DNA of 56,235 nt. Origin: Mycobacterium kyorinense (lineage in GTDB: Bacteria; Actinomycetota; Actinomycetes; Mycobacteriales; Mycobacteriaceae). The stretch is from contig NZ_LQPE01000150.1 in NCBI RefSeq assembly GCF_002101735.1, forward strand, positions 1 to 56,235, read 5' to 3'. The notes beneath the pieces were generated by a model. It was not told the DNA's origin, did no database searches, and saw only the letters and a list, made by a program, of their open reading frames with translations. Position 1 is the stretch's first letter, and every line of letters starts with the position of its first letter. The position numbers and the translations under genes are program-made. Below are positions 16,019-24,035 of the stretch, piece after piece.

Positions 16019-17391
16019 GTCACGACGGCACCTGGAGCGACGAAAGCGACTGGGACGTCGAGGCTTCCGGCCCGCCGCCGGTGGTGGCGGTCGTGGGCCG
16101 GCCCAATGTCGGCAAGTCGACGTTGGTCAACCGCATCCTGGGCCGGCGCGAGGCGGTGGTCCAGGACGTTCCCGGCGTGACCCGCGACCGGGTGTCCTAC
16201 GACGCGCTGTGGACCGGACGCCGCTTCGTCGTGCAGGACACCGGCGGCTGGGAGCCCGACGCCAAGGGCCTGCAGCAGCTGGTTGCCGAGCAGGCGGCAG
16301 TGGCGATGCGCACGGCCGACGCAGTGATCCTGGTAGTGGATGCGGTCGTGGGCGCAACCGCCGGCGACGACGCCGCGGCCCGCATCTTGCGCCGTGCCGG
16401 CAAGCCAGTGTTCTTGGCGGCCAACAAGGTTGACGGCGAACGGGGCGAGGCGGACGCCGCCGCGCTGTGGTCGCTCGGGCTGGGGCAGCCGTATGCGATC
16501 AGCGCGATGCACGGTCGGGGCGTGGCCGACCTGCTCGACGACGTTGTTGCTGCGCTGCCGCAGGTGGCCGAATCGGCGGCCACGTCCGGCGGCCCGCGGC
16601 GGGTGGCGCTCGTCGGGAAGCCCAATGTCGGCAAGAGCTCACTGCTGAACCGGCTAGCGGGCGATGAGCTGGCGGTGGTGCACGAGGTCGCCGGTACCAC
16701 GGTCGACCCGGTGGACTCGCTGATCGAAATGAACGGCAAGGTCTGGCGTTTCGTCGACACCGCCGGTTTGCGCCGCAAGGTGGGACAGGCCAGCGGACAC
16801 GAGTTCTATGCATCGGTGCGCACCCACGGCGCGATCGATGCCGCCGAGGTGGTGATCGTGTTGATCGACGCGTCGGTGCCGCTGACCGAACAGGATCAGC
16901 GGGTGCTGTCCATGGTGATCGAGGCCGGGCGAGCGCTGGTGCTGGCGTTCAACAAGTGGGATCTGGTCGACGAGGACCGCCGCTATCTGCTGGAGCGGGA
17001 GATCGACCGCGAGCTGGTACAGGTGCGCTGGGCGCAGCGGGTCAACATCTCGGCGAAAACGGGTCGGGCAGTGCAGAAGTTGGTGCCGGCGCTGGAAAGT
17101 GCTCTGGCGTCATGGGATACGCGGATCTCGACCGGTCGTTTGAACACCTGGGTCAAGGAGGTGGTGGCCGCGACGCCGCCGCCGGTGCGCGGCGGACGGC
17201 AGCCCCGGATTCTCTTCGCCACCCAGGCGGCAGCGCGGCCCCCGACGTTCGTGTTGTTCACCACCGGCTTTCTCGAGGCTGGCTACCGACGGTTCCTGGA
17301 GCGACGACTGCGGGAAACGTTCGGTTTCGAGGGCAGCCCGATTCGTATCAACGTCCGCGTGCGCGAGAAGCGGGGCGCTCGGTCACGGTGA
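16015..17391 (+). CDS. der: Ribosome-assembly GTPase Der (EngA)
   Basis: A 458-aa GTPase with two consecutive G domains: GRPNVGKS at residues 28-35 and GKPNVGKS at 201-208, with DTGG and DTAG G3 motifs and NKVD/NKWD G4 motifs. The KH-like C-terminal domain ends in a basic tail. It is needed for 50S subunit maturation. GTG 16015 overlaps cmk by 4 nt. This is the last gene of the conserved Rv1708-Rv1713 block; synteny with M. tuberculosis breaks immediately after it. Confidence 0.96.
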   Translation: MSHDGTWSDESDWDVEASGPPPVVAVVGRPNVGKSTLVNRILGRREAVVQDVPGVTRDRVSYDALWTGRRFVVQDTGGWEPDAKGLQQLVAEQAAVAMRTADAVILVVDAVVGATAGDDAAARILRRAGKPVFLAANKVDGERGEADAAALWSLGLGQPYAISAMHGRGVADLLDDVVAALPQVAESAATSGGPRRVALVGKPNVGKSSLLNRLAGDELAVVHEVAGTTVDPVDSLIEMNGKVWRFVDTAGLRRKVGQASGHEFYASVRTHGAIDAAEVVIVLIDASVPLTEQDQRVLSMVIEAGRALVLAFNKWDLVDEDRRYLLEREIDRELVQVRWAQRVNISAKTGRAVQKLVPALESALASWDTRISTGRLNTWVKEVVAATPPPVRGGRQPRILFATQAAARPPTFVLFTTGFLEAGYRRFLERRLRETFGFEGSPIRINVRVREKRGARSR

Positions 17392-17407
17392 TTCGTCCGT
17401 GGATGAC

Positions 17408-18175
17408 CTACCGCGCGGGTGAATTGGCCGAATCCGTGGTGCTAGCCGACCAGCGACGGCCATCCCGGGGAAGTCGGTAGTCCCGATAGGCGGACAACTG
17501 GATCGCGGTCAAACCCCCCACAGCGGACACGGGGATCAGGTAGTAGTCGAAGTCACCGTCGACGACGAAGAATCGGTCGATCTCATCCGGGTCGTACGTC
17601 CTGCGTTCCTTGCCGGTATTGGAGATCCACACAGTCCAAGACGTCCCTTGCTTCACCGTGGTCGTCTTGATCTGGATCCGTTCGGCCGTCGTGCCCATCC
17701 AGACCAGTAGGTCGTAGCGGCAAGGCTCGAGTGGCCACGAAACAGCATGACCGCAGAGCTCAAACCACGCCGCGGCCATGAGTGGCCCGGCCCTGGCGAG
17801 GTTCGCCTGCTGCGGACGCATCAATCCGGCCGGCGGCTGCGGCTTTCTCGGCGGGGCGAGGTGAGCAGTGTCGAGGCCGAGTCGTACGGCGTGGCCGCGG
17901 ATCGTCGTCGTGCTCGACCCGCCGGCCAATCCGAGCATCTCCGCGACCTGTGTCCAGCTCGTGGCGGAGGCGATCGCGGCTTCGAGCTGCCGGTCCGTCC
18001 AGCGCCGCTGGCCGGTGAAGTGGCTGTAGTCGAGTCCCAGCCGGTCGGTATGGCCACGGACCGAGCGCATGGCCGCCGCGGACGTGGCCGAGAGGCCGAG
18101 TGCGCGAAGGACACCGCGCCAGGAGTGGGAAGCCCCGACGGCCTCGACCAATTGCGCATCCGAATAGCGCCTCAT
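17408..18175 (-). CDS. I-Ssp6803I-like PD-(D/E)XK nuclease with two helix-turn-helix repeats
   Basis: A 255-aa protein. Residues 4-51 and 58-109 are two copies of one DNA-binding repeat (x-W/Y-S/T-D-x-QL ... SW-x-x-V ... LGL ... RGHxxRLGLD), a type seen in phage and homing endonucleases. Residues 125-235 resemble the PD-(D/E)XK family of I-Ssp6803I: RYDLLVW supplies Asp and RIQIKTT the Q-x-K catalytic pair. The gene lies 47 nt downstream of tRNA-Pro on the same strand. I-Ssp6803I is encoded by an intron in a cyanobacterial tRNA gene; here no intron is seen, so this is a free-standing relative. Foreign origin is likely. Confidence 0.75.
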   Translation of the reverse strand: MRRYSDAQLVEAVGASHSWRGVLRALGLSATSAAAMRSVRGHTDRLGLDYSHFTGQRRWTDRQLEAAIASATSWTQVAEMLGLAGGSSTTTIRGHAVRLGLDTAHLAPPRKPQPPAGLMRPQQANLARAGPLMAAAWFELCGHAVSWPLEPCRYDLLVWMGTTAERIQIKTTTVKQGTSWTVWISNTGKERRTYDPDEIDRFFVVDGDFDYYLIPVSAVGGLTAIQLSAYRDYRLPRDGRRWSASTTDSANSPAR

Positions 18176-18220
18176 GACACGACATTACCCTACTGCGTCC
18201 CATGATGCGCTATCACGATC

Positions 18221-18251
18221 GGTCGGGCTGACAGGATTTGAACCTGCGACC
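18221..18251 (-). repeat. 31-bp att-like repeat, copy within tRNA-Pro
   Basis: The last 29 nt of tRNA-Pro plus two flanking bases are repeated exactly, in inverted orientation, at 21463-21493. tRNA 3' ends are classical attachment sites for tyrosine recombinases. Inverted rather than direct orientation means it does not simply bound an excisable island. Confidence 0.85.
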
Positions 18252-18296
18252 CCTACACCCCCAGTGTAGTGCGCTACCAAACTGCGCCACAGCCCG
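18223..18296 (-). tRNA. tRNA-Pro (GGG)
   Basis: A 74-nt tRNA on the minus strand. The acceptor arms are CGGGCTG and CAGCCCG with discriminator A; the D arm is GCGC-AGTTTGGTA-GCGC; the anticodon stem CTACA/TGTAG encloses CTGGGGG with anticodon GGG; the T arm contains GGTTCAAATCC. CCA is not encoded. The 3' half is duplicated at 21463. Confidence 0.95.
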
Positions 18297-18557
18297 TGGA
18301 ACCGTCGGAACAAGTCGACCGACGCGAGAGAACGATACCTCAGCGGGCGACTCACCTCTGAAGCGATCACTCCCACTCGGCGCGGAGGATTCCGATCCTC
18401 CGGGGGCGTTCACCGGGCGTCAGAGAAAGCTACACGCGGCTCGTTGGACAGTTGCGGGCGTCGCCGCGGACATTCAGCGGTCGCTTGAGGCCAATGCGAA
18501 TTCGCGAGCGTGGCGTGACACGTGCTAAGGCGAATGCGGCAACCTAGGGGCTGGCTT
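18297..18557. other. Spacer with a perfect hairpin, no gene recognised
   Basis: This 261-nt stretch separates tRNA-Pro from the lipoprotein remnant. GGAGGAT at 18384-18390 and ATCCTCC at 18395-18401 form a 7-bp stem (8 with the flanking C-G) with a 4-nt loop and no T tract. It may end minus-strand transcription from the cassette before the tRNA promoter. A plus-strand open stretch near 18420-18525 shows no recognisable domain. Confidence 0.4.
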
Positions 18558-19182
18558 CTAGGCTGCCGGCGAGCCTTGCCTAATCACTTGCGGCGCAGGG
18601 ATGTCATCGCGCACTAGGTCGCCCGGGAAGCATGGTGACGAGACGATTAGCGTGGGCGGATATCCCTTTGGATATGCGGCCTCGATGTGCAGCTTGTATC
18701 CGTCGGCGGCGTAGCCGAAGCGATTGGGTTTCTCAAAGCCGTTGCGCTCCACCACGGTGAGCCCCCAGCTGCGCCATATGTCTCCGGTGCGGTTGATCAG
18801 TTCATCTGGATTGGTGCCGGGTGGGGCGTTGACGTGGGTCCAGTATTCGTACTCGGTGGGCGGTTTACCGGGCCCTGTGTAGTTGTCGTCGCACGGTACA
18901 TTTGCCGCCGCCGCGAAAGTCGGTGCTGTCGAGAACCGTGCCGGCCGGTAAGCCGGCGACGGTTTTCTGCAGGTAATGCAATACGGTGTCTTGCGCTTCC
19001 TGCTGACTGCTCGGAATCTTCGGCGCCGATGGGGTCGGAATGGGCTCCATGGGTCCTCCTGGGATAGGTGTAGCACCGGCGGGGGTCGGCGGCCCGAGTG
19101 GCGCGGCTGGCTTGGTTGATGAGCACGCGACCATCAGCGCGACCACGACGGCGATCACTGAATAAAAACGAATTTTGATCAT
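18558..19182 (-). pseudogene. Mycobacterial lipoprotein, frameshifted
   Basis: The 5' part (19182 to about 18905) encodes a lipoprotein signal peptide with lipobox MVAC (Cys20) and a Pro-rich linker, then LPAGTVLDSTDF. The 3' part continues in another frame with NVPCDDNYTGPGKPPTEYEYW ending at 18558. Both halves match the same LppA-like mycobacterial family as I recall it. The shift falls near 18900-18905 in GGCGGCAAATGT, where one added or two lost bases restore the frame. The ATG overlaps the hydrolase stop by 4 nt, so it was coupled to that gene. Confidence 0.8.
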
Positions 19183-20860
19183 GATGGAGGAGTGACGTCT
19201 GTTCTGCCGGCAATTATGCGGCCCATGTTCATGAGCGCTGGGTTTCCGTCGGTCCAGTAACTGCTGTGGGCTGCTATTGAGGGTAAACCGAGGGGGCCGG
19301 CCGGTCCGGGTGCTGCCTGGAAAGGGACAGCACCAAATCCTGCTCCGGTCGGGTCGGGGCCAAGGGTGTAATCGGTTACCCAGTCGATGATGTCGTTTTG
19401 TGCTCGGGTTGCGTAGACGTGGGCGCCGGGGTCCAGGTTGAGGTCGCTGGCGTGCCCCGTGAGCATCCCCGGGCTGCCGACGGCGATTACGTTGTTCGCG
19501 TCGAGGTGGTGTCCTCCGAGTGCCGCTGCACCGAGTTCGGTGGAGCCGTAGCTGTGTCCGATGACCGTGTTAAGCGACGGTCCGCCTGCGAGCGCGTCGT
19601 TGTGAGAGGCTCGCAGTCCGGCTTGGAAATCGTCCAGCGCGGCGGCTCCGTTGTGCGCGTAACTGGTTGATGCGGCCTCGAGGACGTTCATTGGCCGGTC
19701 ATAGCCCATCCATGTCGTCACGGAAACATCGCCCGCCTGAAGCGTACGATCGGCATTCCTTGTGGCCAATACATTTGTTCTGACTTAGCGGCGCTGGCAT
19801 CGAAGCGGGTGAGGTCTTGGCCGGTGCCGGGCACGAAGGTGGCGTTGCGTTTGGCGGTATCTGGGTTGTTGATGGAGACCGCGGCGTGGCCTTTGTCGTC
19901 GATGATGCCGAGATACTTTGGTAGTTGGCCCGGGGCCACTTTATCCGGTGGTGGGCCGAGGTCGTTTTTCACCTGTGCGTAACCGTCGCGCGTGTGATTG
20001 GCGGCGTCCCACTGCTTTTTCCATTCGGAGTACTGCAAATAATCTAAACGCGCTATTCCCGGTGCCTTGCCGGCGGCCCAATCTGGATGCGCGGCGCGCA
20101 AGCGATCCAGCTCAGCCTGATTGGCTTTTTGTAGCTCGTCGAGATGCATCCGGTTGTAGTGATCGCGGTCGATGAACGGCATGCCGGCGTGGTTACCGAT
20201 GAAGTGGTCTTGGGCGTAGAGCCGGTCTTTTTCTTCGCGGCTCAGCTTGTTCCAAAAATCGGTGAACTGCTTGGGGTCTTGCGGTACCGTCGTGCCCGGC
20301 CGGTCACCGGGCGGGGCGAGCGGCACCTGACGCCCGTTGGATGCTGGCCGCACAGTCAGTGGAGTTGCCGGCGGCTTGCCCAGCTTGGCTGCGCCGGCTT
20401 GCACGAGTTCAACGTTTTCGGCGTGCGTTTCTTTGACCAGGCCTTTGATGAAATAGTCTTTCTGTTCGGCGGTGGCTTGCGAATCGTTGGCGATCTGGTC
20501 GATCAGCTGTTGGGTCTTCTCAACGTTTTCGATGATCTGCTGCTTGGTGCTGGTCACCACGCCAGCCGAGTCGCGATACAGCTTGGCCGCCGCGGCTGAG
20601 CCGTTCACGTGGGCTTGCAGCGTGCTGATCTGCTGCTGGTGTTTGGCGTTCGCGGCGTTGGCGGCCTGACCCGACCACACCTCGTCCTCGAAGAGCCTGG
20701 TCCGTGCTTGCTGGAATACCCACAGCTGCTCGTCGACGGCCTTCCGGTCGGCGTCGAACGCGTCGGCGGTATCCAACAGGGTGGTTTCGTCGGCCTCGGG
20801 CCAGGCTTACGGCGCGGTCATTTCCGCGCCGTAAGGGCCACCGGGCCGGTCGATGCCCAT
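19179..20860 (-). pseudogene. WXG-like/DUF1023 alpha/beta hydrolase, two lesions
   Basis: Start ATG 20860 (MGIDRPGGPYG) reads 17 codons to TAA at 20807-20809, then the frame continues AWPEADETT and the WSG-containing helical domain (VWSGQAANAAN) typical of type VII substrates. Near 19770 the frame shifts by one. The other frame carries the C-terminal alpha/beta hydrolase (DUF1023) with TTWMGYDRP, nucleophile elbow GHSYGS and HVYATRAQNDI, ending at 19179. Joined, it would be about 560 residues. Family members have Tyr or Ser at codon 18. Both lesions are single-base. It sat between an EspC-like partner and a lipoprotein. Confidence 0.85.
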
Positions 20861-20863
20861 TGA

Positions 20864-21184
20864 CTAGCCTGACGCGGGGACGCCGGATATCTGCCGGTCA
20901 ATCTCCTCGCCCAGCGGCTCATCGGTGCCGACATAGGCACGAGCGGCCGCGCCCAAAGCCTGTGCGTAGCTGCTCGCTTCGTCCTTGGCCGCCGGGCGAT
21001 CCGCAACCAGCGGAGCGACCGTGTTAGTCACGTGGGCCGCGATGGCCGTCGACAGCGGATCGCCACCCGTCGGAGACACTGGCTGCGGAGCGTCGGGAAT
21101 CGCGCTGGCTGCACTCAGCAACTCTTGCCCCACGCCGGAAAGAGCCCCAGTCTTGACGCGTAAGTCAAGCACCGCCACCAGCAC
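20864..21184 (-). CDS. EspC-like small type VII secretion-associated protein
   Basis: About 106 residues from GTG 21184; the frame is open to 21232 and GTGs at 21178 and 21172 are also possible starts. The body is two Ala-rich helices, DLRVKTGALSGVGQELLSAA and the segment around SSYAQALGAAARAY, with C-terminal YVGTD matching the YxxxD/E type VII export signal. Its stop is 3 nt before the hydrolase ATG. EspC-family proteins are co-secreted partners of larger ESX substrates. It is the only cassette member without a visible lesion. Confidence 0.65.
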   Translation of the reverse strand: MLVAVLDLRVKTGALSGVGQELLSAASAIPDAPQPVSPTGGDPLSTAIAAHVTNTVAPLVADRPAAKDEASSYAQALGAAARAYVGTDEPLGEEIDRQISGVPASG

Positions 21185-21232
21185 CCCGCCTCGCAATATG
21201 TCGTGTGGCAAATATACCCAACCGTCAGCCAC

Positions 21233-21507
21233 CTCCGAGACACCAATTGGCAGGCAAAACCGCAGGTGGGCCCTTACCTTTGACCTTTGTGTCTGGGGGC
21301 TTGGTTGATCTGAGGACAGGCAGGAATCGCCGCGGATCGCGCCGCCCGGTCAGCCGCGCCAGCTTGCGGCAATTTTCCAACTGCCGCTTGCCGGTCGCTG
21401 CTCAAGAGGTCATCAACCCGATGAGTATTTCGCAGCCATCAGAATTGAGCCTGGGGCCAAGTGGTCGCAGGTTCAAATCCTGTCAGCCCGACCAGCATTA
21501 CCGAAGG
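21233..21507. other. Junction sequence holding the tRNA-Pro fragment
   Basis: This 275-nt stretch lies between the EspC-like gene and the proline-rich exoprotein. Apart from the 31-bp tRNA copy at 21463-21493, I see no gene, RNA or insertion-sequence end. A GAGCCTGGGGCCAAG stretch just before the copy loosely resembles a worn tRNA anticodon arm. Confidence 0.5.
21463..21493 (+). repeat. 31-bp att-like copy of the tRNA-Pro 3' end
   Basis: The plus strand carries GGTCGCAGGTTCAAATCC followed by TGTCAGCCCGACC, identical over 31 bp to the 3' end of tRNA-Pro (minus strand 18251-18221). No 5' half is attached, so it is not a functional tRNA. It marks the right edge of the accessory junction. Confidence 0.9.
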
Positions 21508-22752
21508 TCAAGTCTCTTCGCGATTCCCACGACTGAGCCCCCAGGCGACGAGGACTACTGCCAGCGCCAATCCGCCATAGCCCAGCGCCGCAGGCCACCA
21601 GGCTCCGCTCGACGGATTGGGCTCCTCCAAAGCGGCCAGCGCCACCAGGTAGCTGCCATTGTCAGTCGGCCCAACTCCGGGCAGCGACTGAGTCTTGGTC
21701 ACCTTGATCTGGGAGCTGCTGCCGGGATCGTTGATCTGACCCCAGGCCAGGGTCGAGTCGTCGAGCAGGAACGTGTCCCGGCCGCCCGCAGGTTGGCTGT
21801 CGTCGTGGCCCACCAGCTGCACTTGCCCGACGGACACGGCCTTGTCGTCGGCGGGAACCTCGGCCACGACGTCCTTGTACACCTCCGGAGCGGCCGGCGG
21901 GGTGTAGTCGGGCGGCGGCGGGCCGTCCCAACCCTCCGGCGGAATCCAGGCCCCGCCGCGGAAGCTGCCGGTCGCAACGTGACTGTCGCCGACCGCCGTG
22001 AACGGGAAAATGCCGGCGGCCGCCGCATCGAGCACAATCCGGCCACCGGCCGGAACATACGCCTCCCGGTAGGCGCCGTTGTAGAAGTAGCGGAAGGTCA
22101 TCGCCTCGCTGAGCGGGTTGTACAGCATCGGCCGGTGGTAGGTGTCGTAGTCGATGTAGTCCCAATGTCGCGGGCGCGGCAGCGACTGGTTGTCGGCCTC
22201 GATGACGTCGACGTTGCCGTTGTGGGCGTCGACCACGGTCTGCACCTGGTGGTTGAAATCCACCACTTGCAGCATCTTGTCCATGCCCGGATTCACCCGC
22301 GTCGCCGGAGCCGCCTTGGCCGCCTCAACTGCCTGCGGTGGTGCATCCAGTCTCTTCGGCGGCGCCACCAGCGGGGCGCTGCGCGACGCACCCGGCGGCA
22401 GCGGGTTGATCTGCGGGCCGTGAACTGGGCTGGGCGGCGCGGGAACGACCTGAGTCATCCTCGGCGGCGGCGGTTGCGGCACAACAGGCACCGGCGGAGC
22501 CGGCGGAATCTGCACTGGCACGGCGCTCGACGGCGGCTGGGCCGGGCGCGGCGGCGGGCCTTCCTCGTAGCACGATCGTGTCGACCGAAGGTGATATTGG
22601 GCCACCCAGAACAGACATTCGTCGCAGAAGGTGGGGTTCGATCCGGCGCCGGTGCAAGGTGCTGCGTGTGCCACACCGGGTGTGATGGCGGCTACCGCCG
22701 GCAGCGGCGCAAGAGCTATCGCGGTTGCCGCCGCGATCCCGAGTGCTTTCAT
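21508..22752 (-). CDS. Secreted proline-rich protein with C-terminal membrane anchor
   Basis: About 414 residues. A signal peptide ends near AAITPGVAHA. Two short Cys motifs follow (PCTGAGSNPTFCDEC and a later RSCYEE), then a 70-residue Pro-rich linker, a folded domain (about 150-355) with aromatic YIDYDTYHRP and YFYNGAYREAYVPAGGRIV, and one C-terminal TM helix before RGNREE. It should be exported and anchored facing outward. ATG 22752 directly abuts AAGGAG; TTG 22761 in frame is the alternative. It lies 35 nt after the DUF732 gene on the same strand. The family is unknown to me. Confidence 0.75.
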   Translation of the reverse strand: MKALGIAAATAIALAPLPAVAAITPGVAHAAPCTGAGSNPTFCDECLFWVAQYHLRSTRSCYEEGPPPRPAQPPSSAVPVQIPPAPPVPVVPQPPPPRMTQVVPAPPSPVHGPQINPLPPGASRSAPLVAPPKRLDAPPQAVEAAKAAPATRVNPGMDKMLQVVDFNHQVQTVVDAHNGNVDVIEADNQSLPRPRHWDYIDYDTYHRPMLYNPLSEAMTFRYFYNGAYREAYVPAGGRIVLDAAAAGIFPFTAVGDSHVATGSFRGGAWIPPEGWDGPPPPDYTPPAAPEVYKDVVAEVPADDKAVSVGQVQLVGHDDSQPAGGRDTFLLDDSTLAWGQINDPGSSSQIKVTKTQSLPGVGPTDNGSYLVALAALEEPNPSSGAWWPAALGYGGLALAVVLVAWGLSRGNREET

Positions 22753-22787
22753 CTCCTTCAATCATGTCAGTCCGACGCCGACAGGGG

Positions 22788-23525
22788 CTACTGCTGACCC
22801 GTGATGCCTTGCAGATCGTCTCGGATGCCCCGCAGAACGCCTTCGATCCCTTCCAAGTCACCCTGGATGTTGGGCAGATCGGGCAGCGGAGTCTGGGATG
22901 CCTGCACGTCGTTCGTCGTCGATAGGTACTGCGGGCAGTACGAGACGATGGCGCCCGCCGTGACGTAGGCGCTTTGATTGGCGTCCCACACCGACGATTC
23001 CTGAACGAAATGCACGGCGTCCGCGAAATTCTGCTTCTGCGCCAGGAAGTCGCAGGCCGCATGCCCGTGGCTGGTCACATACTCGCGGCTGGGGATCGGC
23101 ACCTGCTCCTGTCTGAGGGCGTCGATGAACGCCTTGTCGACCATGTCGAGCGGCGGAGGGTGAGCAGTCGGGGGAGCCGGGTTGGGTCGCGCTGCCGACG
23201 GCGGCGATTCGGCCGGCGGTGCTTCCGCCGGCGGCTGCGCCGCCGGTGGCGGGCTGTGGAACGTGTACATCGCCACCACCACTGCGACGACCGCGATCAG
23301 CGACAGCGGCAACGCCGCCAAGAGGCCGACCCGGAACCGCACACCCTTACGCCGGGACGGCCTGACGACAGACGCGCGAACCGTCTCGGCTTCGGGCACC
23401 TCGGGCAAATGTCCCAGCCGCTCGTCGAGAAGCGCGTCGAACTCACGCGCGGACGGCGCACCACCTTGGTTGCGCGCTGCCGCCAGGCGCCGCAACTCGG
23501 CGTCGATCGCGTCCCGATCGCGCAT
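22788..23525 (-). CDS. Membrane-anchored DUF732 protein
   Basis: 245 residues: a cytoplasmic N-terminal part (1-60, charged), one TM helix (about 65-87, GLLAALPLSLIAVVAVVVAMY), a Pro/Ala-rich linker, and an outer DUF732-like domain (KAFIDALRQEQVPIPSREY ... HAACDFL ... AGAIVSYCPQY) with two conserved Cys likely in a disulfide. DUF732 domains are common in mycobacterial envelope proteins; function unknown. The single-TM-plus-cytoplasmic-tail layout resembles an anti-sigma factor but no sigma gene is adjacent. Confidence 0.8.
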   Translation of the reverse strand: MRDRDAIDAELRRLAAARNQGGAPSAREFDALLDERLGHLPEVPEAETVRASVVRPSRRKGVRFRVGLLAALPLSLIAVVAVVVAMYTFHSPPPAAQPPAEAPPAESPPSAARPNPAPPTAHPPPLDMVDKAFIDALRQEQVPIPSREYVTSHGHAACDFLAQKQNFADAVHFVQESSVWDANQSAYVTAGAIVSYCPQYLSTTNDVQASQTPLPDLPNIQGDLEGIEGVLRGIRDDLQGITGQQ

Positions 23526-23576
23526 GATCTGAGCGTAAAGCAGCCTGACGCAGTTGACGGACGTCTTGCCAGATGG

Positions 23577-23975
23577 TTAGTGCGTCTTCTCCCAGCGCTG
23601 GCAGCTGTGCGTCAGAAACGCCGCGTCGCTCGGCTGAATCGCAACTTCCTGCGGACCGTTGCCGATGTTGTTGTCGATGATGTCGGTCGGATTAAGGCTG
23701 TGCAGCCTGGCCCAATAGCAATCCGATTCTCCGTCCGCGCTCCGACCGCCGGTGCGGTACGTGCCCAGCTCGATGTCGGTGCCGACCCGGTAGGTGCCAT
23801 CGGTGTCCATGGTCGTTTTGGGCAGCGGAGTCGCGGGCGGCGGGACGGTTACCGTCACCGTCTTGGTGATTACCGGTTGCACCGTCGACGTCACCGTCGC
23901 CAGCGACCGGCTCGACCCCCCGCAACCCGCGAGCACCATCGCCGCTGCGGCGATGGCAGCTTTCTTCGCGTGCAT
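23577..23975 (-). CDS. Small lipoprotein
   Basis: 132 residues with a lipoprotein signal peptide, lipobox LAGC (Cys18), a Ser/Thr/Val-rich linker (TVTSTVQPVITKTVTVTV) and a beta-rich domain containing DGTYRVGTDIELGTYRT and C-terminal CQRW, the latter reminiscent of actinobacterial exported beta-sandwich proteins. ATG 23975 is preceded by TACTCT 6 nt upstream, consistent with a leaderless mRNA. It is 51 nt upstream of the DUF732 gene, same strand. Confidence 0.75.
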   Translation of the reverse strand: MHAKKAAIAAAAMVLAGCGGSSRSLATVTSTVQPVITKTVTVTVPPPATPLPKTTMDTDGTYRVGTDIELGTYRTGGRSADGESDCYWARLHSLNPTDIIDNNIGNGPQEVAIQPSDAAFLTHSCQRWEKTH

Positions 23976-24023
23976 TGAAGAAGAGTAAGCATTGGGCCTC
24001 CCATTTTCGCGGCGACTCGGCGT

Positions 24024-24029
24024 TACGGT
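24024..24029 (+). promoter_or_regulatory. -10 element giving a leaderless start for the acyl-CoA ligase
   Basis: TACGGT lies exactly 6 nt before ATG 24036, so transcription would begin at or next to the start codon. It is divergent from the lipoprotein promoter. Confidence 0.5.
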
Positions 24030-24035
24030 GCTCGC

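Noticed and set aside
19760..19780. Programmed frameshift in the DUF1023 gene
   Set aside because: No slippery heptamer is present at the shift, and an upstream in-frame TAA already blocks the frame.
18223..21493. Ordinary tRNA-integrated island
   Set aside because: An island would be bounded by direct repeats and lie 3' of the tRNA; here the repeats are inverted, the segment lies on the 5' side, and no integrase is visible.
21205..22797. 530-aa plus-strand open frame spanning the tRNA fragment
   Set aside because: Shadow of the Pro-rich exoprotein; low-complexity Arg/His translation and it runs through the tRNA-derived repeat.
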